42,226 nucleotides of DNA from contig NZ_DASPLO010000224.1 in NCBI RefSeq assembly GCF_035627495.1, positions 1-42,226 on the forward strand. Direction: 5' to 3'. The notes under the pieces are model-generated. The model was not told the DNA's origin, made no database searches, and saw only the letters and a program-made list of their open reading frames with translations. Each line of letters begins with the position of its first letter. Positions within the stretch are counted from its first letter, which is position 1. Made by a program: the position numbers and the translations under genes. Shown here in pieces: positions 39,091 to 42,226 of this stretch. The DNA comes from Methylocaldum sp035627495 (GTDB taxonomy: Bacteria; Pseudomonadota; Gammaproteobacteria; Methylococcales; Methylococcaceae).

Positions 39091-39767
39091 GCGGCGACCG
39101 CCTGACGTGAGGTGTGCGCGAGAAGCTGCTTGCCGATGTGGCGGGTGAAGGCGGGCGGGATGGCCTCGCTCATCTCCGCCAGCGTCATCCAGTCGATGCC
39201 CAGCGCCTCGGATGCCGCGGCCCTGTGTCCGCCCTCCCAAACGTCGCGGGTGCCCCGGCCGCCGGCCTTGGCCGCGCGCTTCCGAGCGTGTCCGCCGTAG
39301 ACGCCGATCACGGGCGCGTCGTCGTGGTTGCAGTGCGGGGCCGACAGCGACACGTTGCTCTCGAACAGCCGGTGACGTTGGAGGCGACAGCCTTGCGCCC
39401 CCAAGCCGAACATCGAGCCGCACAGGGTGATGGGAGCGCGCATCGCCCATGCGGCGCCCTCGACGTTCTCAATCACCCACGGAAGGCCGGTTGCCTCCAG
39501 CAACGCACGCGTCTCGTCGATGAGCATGGGTGCGCCAACGGCCCCCGGCGCGTGGCGCATTTCGCTGTAGCCCTGACAGGGTGGCGAGGCATGGATCGCG
39601 TCGAACGAGCGCAGGAACCGCATGTCGAGCGTCAGCGCGTCGTGCTGGATGAAGGCGAACGGGTAGCGGGGTTGCGGGTTAAGATCGACGCCGACGACCT
39701 CGAACCCGGCCTGGTGGTAGCCCATGCCGGCGCCCCCGGCGCAGCAGAACAGGTCAAGGATGCGCAT
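39087..39767 (-). CDS. C5 cytosine DNA methyltransferase
   Basis: 226 aa, start at the ATG 39767. Motif I DLFCCAGGAGMGYHQAGF (5-22), motif IV SPPCQGYS with catalytic Cys64, motif VI ENV (100-102), motif VIII RLQRHRLFE (128-136), and a C-terminal EAIPPAFTRHIGKQL for motif X. It is short, with a reduced target-recognition region, as in other phage enzymes. It probably protects phage DNA from host restriction. No partner endonuclease is adjacent, so it is an orphan. Confidence 0.92.
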   Translation of the reverse strand: MRILDLFCCAGGAGMGYHQAGFEVVGVDLNPQPRYPFAFIQHDALTLDMRFLRSFDAIHASPPCQGYSEMRHAPGAVGAPMLIDETRALLEATGLPWVIENVEGAAWAMRAPITLCGSMFGLGAQGCRLQRHRLFESNVSLSAPHCNHDDAPVIGVYGGHARKRAAKAGGRGTRDVWEGGHRAAASEALGIDWMTLAEMSEAIPPAFTRHIGKQLLAHTSRQAVAA

Positions 39768-39820
39768 CACGCCGCCCTCTCTTCCGTATCGCTGAACACC
39801 ACGGCGTTCTGAGCGCACAT
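39767..39820 (-). CDS. 17-residue coupling micro-ORF
   Basis: MCAQNAVVFSDTEERAA. Its ATG overlaps the upstream stop as TGATG and its TGA overlaps the methyltransferase ATG as TGATG, so it links two genes exactly. It may serve mainly to carry ribosomes across the gap; a peptide function is not excluded. Confidence 0.45.
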   Translation of the reverse strand: MCAQNAVVFSDTEERAA

Positions 39821-40260
39821 CACGCAGCCTCCCCGAGCATGGCGCGGGCTTCACGCTCCAGCGCCTCGCTCTCAAGGCCGGGGATGATGTGCTCAACGAG
39901 CAGCGCCTTGGCCTTGTCGAAGAAGGCTTGGAACGACTGCTGATCCATCTTGTCGAAGGCGATGGACCGGGTGACGTTGACCACCTCGCCGTTGCGCTGC
40001 TTCACCGGCGCGGCGTAGCCCAGCTTGCCCTTGACCCACTCGTGCAGGTCGTCGTCGGTGATGGGCTGGTCCAGGTTCTCCGCGACCAGTCCAAGCATGG
40101 ACCAGTAGAGGCGTAGTTGCGGCACCGAGCGCGCCCGCGTCACACGGACGGCGAGCGGCTTGCCGACCGGCAGCTTCGACAGTTGGTCACTGTCAAGCGG
40201 CGCGACCGGCGCGAGGAACGACCCTCGCCGGACCATCTGCATGGGCGGGCGCTCCGACAT
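39820..40260 (-). CDS. Conserved phage recombination-region protein
   Basis: 146 aa from the ATG at 40260. Core pattern RARSVPQLRLYWSMLGLVAE, then DDDLHEWVKGKLGYAAPV and SIAFDKMDQQSFQAFFDKAK, matches an uncharacterised protein commonly found beside ssDNA-annealing genes in proteobacterial phages; it recalls NinB in length and place. A DNA recombination role is inferred from neighbours. Confidence 0.75.
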   Translation of the reverse strand: MSERPPMQMVRRGSFLAPVAPLDSDQLSKLPVGKPLAVRVTRARSVPQLRLYWSMLGLVAENLDQPITDDDLHEWVKGKLGYAAPVKQRNGEVVNVTRSIAFDKMDQQSFQAFFDKAKALLVEHIIPGLESEALEREARAMLGEAA

Positions 40261-40568
40261 CACCACACGCTGCGGTTCGAGATGAACGGAATGTCGTCCC
40301 CGATGTCGTCCAGCGAACCTCGGCTGTCGGCCACGCCCGCAGAACCTCCCTGACGAAAGTCGTCCATGGCGTCGCCGCCGCGGGGCTTGTCCTGCTTCAG
40401 CGAGTAGTAGGTGCCGCCGTTCTTGTCGGCCTTGCGCCACCCGGCGAAGTTCACGACCTGGCCATCGTTCAGGGTGATCGAGCCCTTGATGTCGGGGTGG
40501 TTATCGCCCTTCTTGTCGCGGTTCGGGAAGATCGTGCCGAGGCCCGGCTTGTTAACGAAGGTAGTCAT
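40260..40568 (-). CDS. DUF736-like or ssDNA-binding-like small protein
   Basis: 102 aa: GTIFPNRDKKGDNHPDIKGS, VVNFAGWRKADKNGGTYYSL and a flexible acidic C-terminal tail ending DDIPF. The beta-rich core and acidic tail resemble small phage proteins near recombinases, similar in style to DUF736 or SSB, but homology is uncertain. Joined to the next gene by TGATG. Confidence 0.7.
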   Translation of the reverse strand: MTTFVNKPGLGTIFPNRDKKGDNHPDIKGSITLNDGQVVNFAGWRKADKNGGTYYSLKQDKPRGGDAMDDFRQGGSAGVADSRGSLDDIGDDIPFISNRSVW

Positions 40569-41281
40569 GCGGCGGCCTTTTCGTTGGAGATTCCGAGTTC
40601 TTCGGCGCGAAGGTCGGCTTCGGCCCGAAGGATGGTGCGCCACGCCTTGGGCATGGTCGCGATGGCGGCGTTGTTCTCGCGGCACAGGTCTTTCCAGCCC
40701 TGCGTCGTGGGCACGTCGGAGAAGGCGTGGCGCAGCTCGTCAAACTTGAGGTTCAGGCCCTGCGCAGCCGCCTGACGGGCGGGGAGGCCGGGACCGGAGC
40801 AGCCCCACCAGTCCTTGCCGCCGGGCTCTCCGCAGCCGGTGTCACGGCCGCCGCCCAGCGGGACGGGCGCGGGCGTCGGCTGGGCGTGTCGTTGCACAGC
40901 CCCCTCGCCATCGTCGTCCACGGGCGCCACGCCGAGCATGGCCATCAGGGCGTAGCGCCGGCCGTAGGTGACGGCAGAGCCAGCGCCTTGGGCGTCGGCC
41001 TTGCTGAGCGGGATCTGAACCACGCTCTCGATCCACTCGCCGCTGGTGTGCAAGATGCGGGTGGTGACGGAGAGCGCCTTGCCGTCGAAGTCGCCCGGCC
41101 CCTGGATGACGCCGAGCCCGTGCTTGGCGAGGATGGGGCGGGTCGCCTCGGACACAGCCTCCAGCGAGGCGTAGTCGTTCTTGAAATGGGGGTTGCGCGC
41201 GTCCTTGCGCACACCACCAACCTCGGCAAGCGCGGCGACAAGGGCCGGCGCCAGAGCGATGATGCTTTCAGACTGTTGCAC
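40565..41281 (-). CDS. erf: ERF-family single-strand annealing protein
   Basis: 238 aa from GTG. The ERF core is clear: PHFKNDYASLEAVSEATRPI (31-50), LAKHGLGVIQGP, and the signature GSAVTYGRRYALMAMLGV (101-118). The C-terminal part is variable (linker, then a helical region). It anneals complementary strands for phage recombination and circularisation. The first 21 bases and ribosome site are near-copies of those of the HNH gene upstream, which overlaps it by 14 bases. Confidence 0.92.
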   Translation of the reverse strand: MQQSESIIALAPALVAALAEVGGVRKDARNPHFKNDYASLEAVSEATRPILAKHGLGVIQGPGDFDGKALSVTTRILHTSGEWIESVVQIPLSKADAQGAGSAVTYGRRYALMAMLGVAPVDDDGEGAVQRHAQPTPAPVPLGGGRDTGCGEPGGKDWWGCSGPGLPARQAAAQGLNLKFDELRHAFSDVPTTQGWKDLCRENNAAIATMPKAWRTILRAEADLRAEELGISNEKAAA

Positions 41282-41693
41282 GGTTCTTCTCCACAGTTTT
41301 CCATTGCCGGCCCTTGGCCCCCATCTCTCGGAGGTTGGCCTTCTGAGTGCCGACGCTCAGGTGGTCGGGGTTGCAGCAGAGCGGCGTGTCGCAGCGGTGC
41401 ATCACGACCGCTCCGTGATATCCGGGCACGTCGGGGAGGGGGCCGCGCGCGAGGGCGTAGGCGACGCGATGGGCGCGTTGATAGCGACCGAACACGTTGA
41501 CGTTCCCGTAGCCGTGTCGGTCGGTAGAGCGAGACCAGAGCCAGCAGCCGGTGTTCGGCTCGAACTCCACCTTCGACCAGAACCGAGACGCGAAATCGGG
41601 GTGCTGGCGCAGCGTCCGTTCCGGCTTGTCGCCGCCAATGGCCCGCACCGCCGCCATGGCGATCTCGGGTGCGATGCTGTCGGACTGTTTCAC
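41268..41693 (-). CDS. HNH homing endonuclease inserted at the erf start
   Basis: 141 aa from GTG at 41693, GGAGG six bases upstream. HNH_3 motifs: TGCWLWSRSTDRHGYGNVNV, AHRVAYALARG, MHRCDTPLCCNPDHLSVGTQ. The N-terminal seven codons resemble erf (MKQSDSI against MQQSESI), 18 of 21 bases being identical, followed by similar alanine-rich residues to IGG/VGG. This suggests the nuclease gene invaded the 5' end of erf or of an erf duplicate. Same family as 2336-2803. Confidence 0.88.
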   Translation of the reverse strand: MKQSDSIAPEIAMAAVRAIGGDKPERTLRQHPDFASRFWSKVEFEPNTGCWLWSRSTDRHGYGNVNVFGRYQRAHRVAYALARGPLPDVPGYHGAVVMHRCDTPLCCNPDHLSVGTQKANLREMGAKGRQWKTVEKNRATV

Positions 41694-41941
41694 GGGTTCC
41701 TCCGGGCGCGAGCGATGGCGCCGTAGTCGGTTGCGACCCTGAACAGGGCCGAGGCATAGGCGGGCTGGTAGGTGCGGACCTGCCGCGCGCGCTTCAGGAA
41801 GTGCAGGCGCAGGGCGGGCAGCTCGTCGTCGGGGATCCATTCGTGATCAGCGACGAGGGCAGGCCGAGCACTGGCAGCGCCGACAGGGGTTACGGCCGCA
41901 GGCCGGAACGAACCAAGACTACCGTCCATTGGATTCACCAT
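41690..41941 (-). CDS. Hypothetical early protein
   Basis: 83 aa from the ATG at 41941. Body: LVADHEWIPDDELPALRLHF, then RQVRTYQPAYASALFRVATD. A helical DNA-proximal protein by place only. Overlaps the upstream gene by 23 bases and the HNH gene by four. No strong ribosome site; an internal Met is possible. Confidence 0.65.
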   Translation of the reverse strand: MVNPMDGSLGSFRPAAVTPVGAASARPALVADHEWIPDDELPALRLHFLKRARQVRTYQPAYASALFRVATDYGAIARARRNP

Positions 41942-42149
41942 GGGGAGGGGAGACGATGCGGTAGGCGACGATGTCGCAGCTGGGGCTGCCAGCGTTCGCG
42001 ACCCAGTTGCTGTCGGTGGGATCGGGGTCGTCCCACCAGCCAGCACGATCGGGATCGCCCGTCTCTGTTCCGCCCCGCAGCCGCACGAGAACCTTGGTCT
42101 CTGGCGCCACCGGCAAGCCCTTGCCGTCGTGTTCGATCCACTCGCTCAC
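41919..42149 (-). CDS. Conserved phage hypothetical protein spanning the assembly junction
   Basis: 76 aa from GTG: SEWIEHDGKGLPVAPETKVL, then VRLRGGTETGDP and SPSCDIVAYRIVSP. This W-x-x-(D/G)-G-x-P-x-x-P-x-x-V and IxAYR pattern is widespread among phages, function unknown. Its 5' 64 bases are repeated at window positions 1-64, so the gene confirms that the two ends join. Confidence 0.82.
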   Translation of the reverse strand: MSEWIEHDGKGLPVAPETKVLVRLRGGTETGDPDRAGWWDDPDPTDSNWVANAGSPSCDIVAYRIVSPPHGESNGR

Positions 42150-42226
42150 GACCCACCCCCCACCAGAACAGCCAGACCCCCAAGGGCGATGGCGATGAAG
42201 GCGATTGCGGCGAACCCCGGCAGCAG
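42086..42226. repeat. Right copy of 141-bp terminal direct repeat
   Basis: Identical to 1-141. It includes the 5' part of the gene starting at 42149 and the 3' end of the membrane gene whose complete copy is at 61-300. Confidence 0.95.

Noticed and set aside
1..42226. CRISPR arrays, tRNA genes, insertion sequences, phage RNA or DNA polymerase
   Set aside because: No regularly spaced repeats, cloverleaf-like segments, transposase motifs or polymerase motifs were seen on either strand.

Overview
The window is the complete genome of a temperate, podovirus-like phage, assembled as a circle. The first 141 bases are repeated exactly as the last 141 (1-141 = 42086-42226), so the unique unit is 42,085 bp and the cut point is arbitrary. 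The sequence is GC-rich (roughly two thirds GC by eye), with strong G/C preference at third codon positions, many GTG starts, and TGATG, ATGA or GTGA gene junctions. The two early promoters have TTGACG -35 boxes and poor -10 boxes. Together these suggest a high-GC proteobacterial host, most likely an alphaproteobacterium (inference; no host gene is present).

The layout is lambda-like. A repressor gene (3293-3670, minus) and a Cro-like gene (3767-3952, plus) diverge from an operator region. The repressor is followed by a secreted six-cysteine protein (2886-3290), in the position lambda uses for rexAB. Just beyond it, 15-bp operators of the same design (GTGCC-N5-GGCAC) cover a second leftward promoter at 2833-2881. 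From there the leftward early operon runs 2803 to 1, across the assembly junction, and on from 42149 to 36333. It holds many small hypothetical genes, three HNH nucleases, an ERF-type annealing protein, a short C5 cytosine methyltransferase and, last, an excisionase. The integrase (35204-36385) faces the excisionase and is preceded by paired GTGGGACG repeats that probably mark attP.

Rightward from cro come a regulator-like gene, small membrane and basic proteins, RusA, a protein carrying only the DNA-binding domain of DnaA, a helix-turn-helix replication protein, more small genes, and the late genes. These are TerS, TerL, a P22-like portal, scaffold, an N4-gp56-type coat protein, adaptor, tailspike and fibre proteins, a P22 gp10-like tail protein, and internal virion proteins including a virion lysozyme. 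Lysis genes follow (holin candidates, M15 endolysin, i-spanin, o-spanin), with an opposite-strand gene lodged between the two spanins. Four intergenic gaps in the late region share a CCCTGAAC element, and two of them share a longer module at identical spacing, probably phage late promoters.

Between lysis and integrase lie accessory genes: a metallophosphoesterase, small membrane proteins, and a minus-strand cluster (33068-34952) that may be lysogenic-conversion cargo. A DUF3800-like gene (28556-29305) is inserted in the late region, and its frame stays open for 36 codons past an amber stop. No tRNA, rRNA, CRISPR array or insertion sequence was seen.
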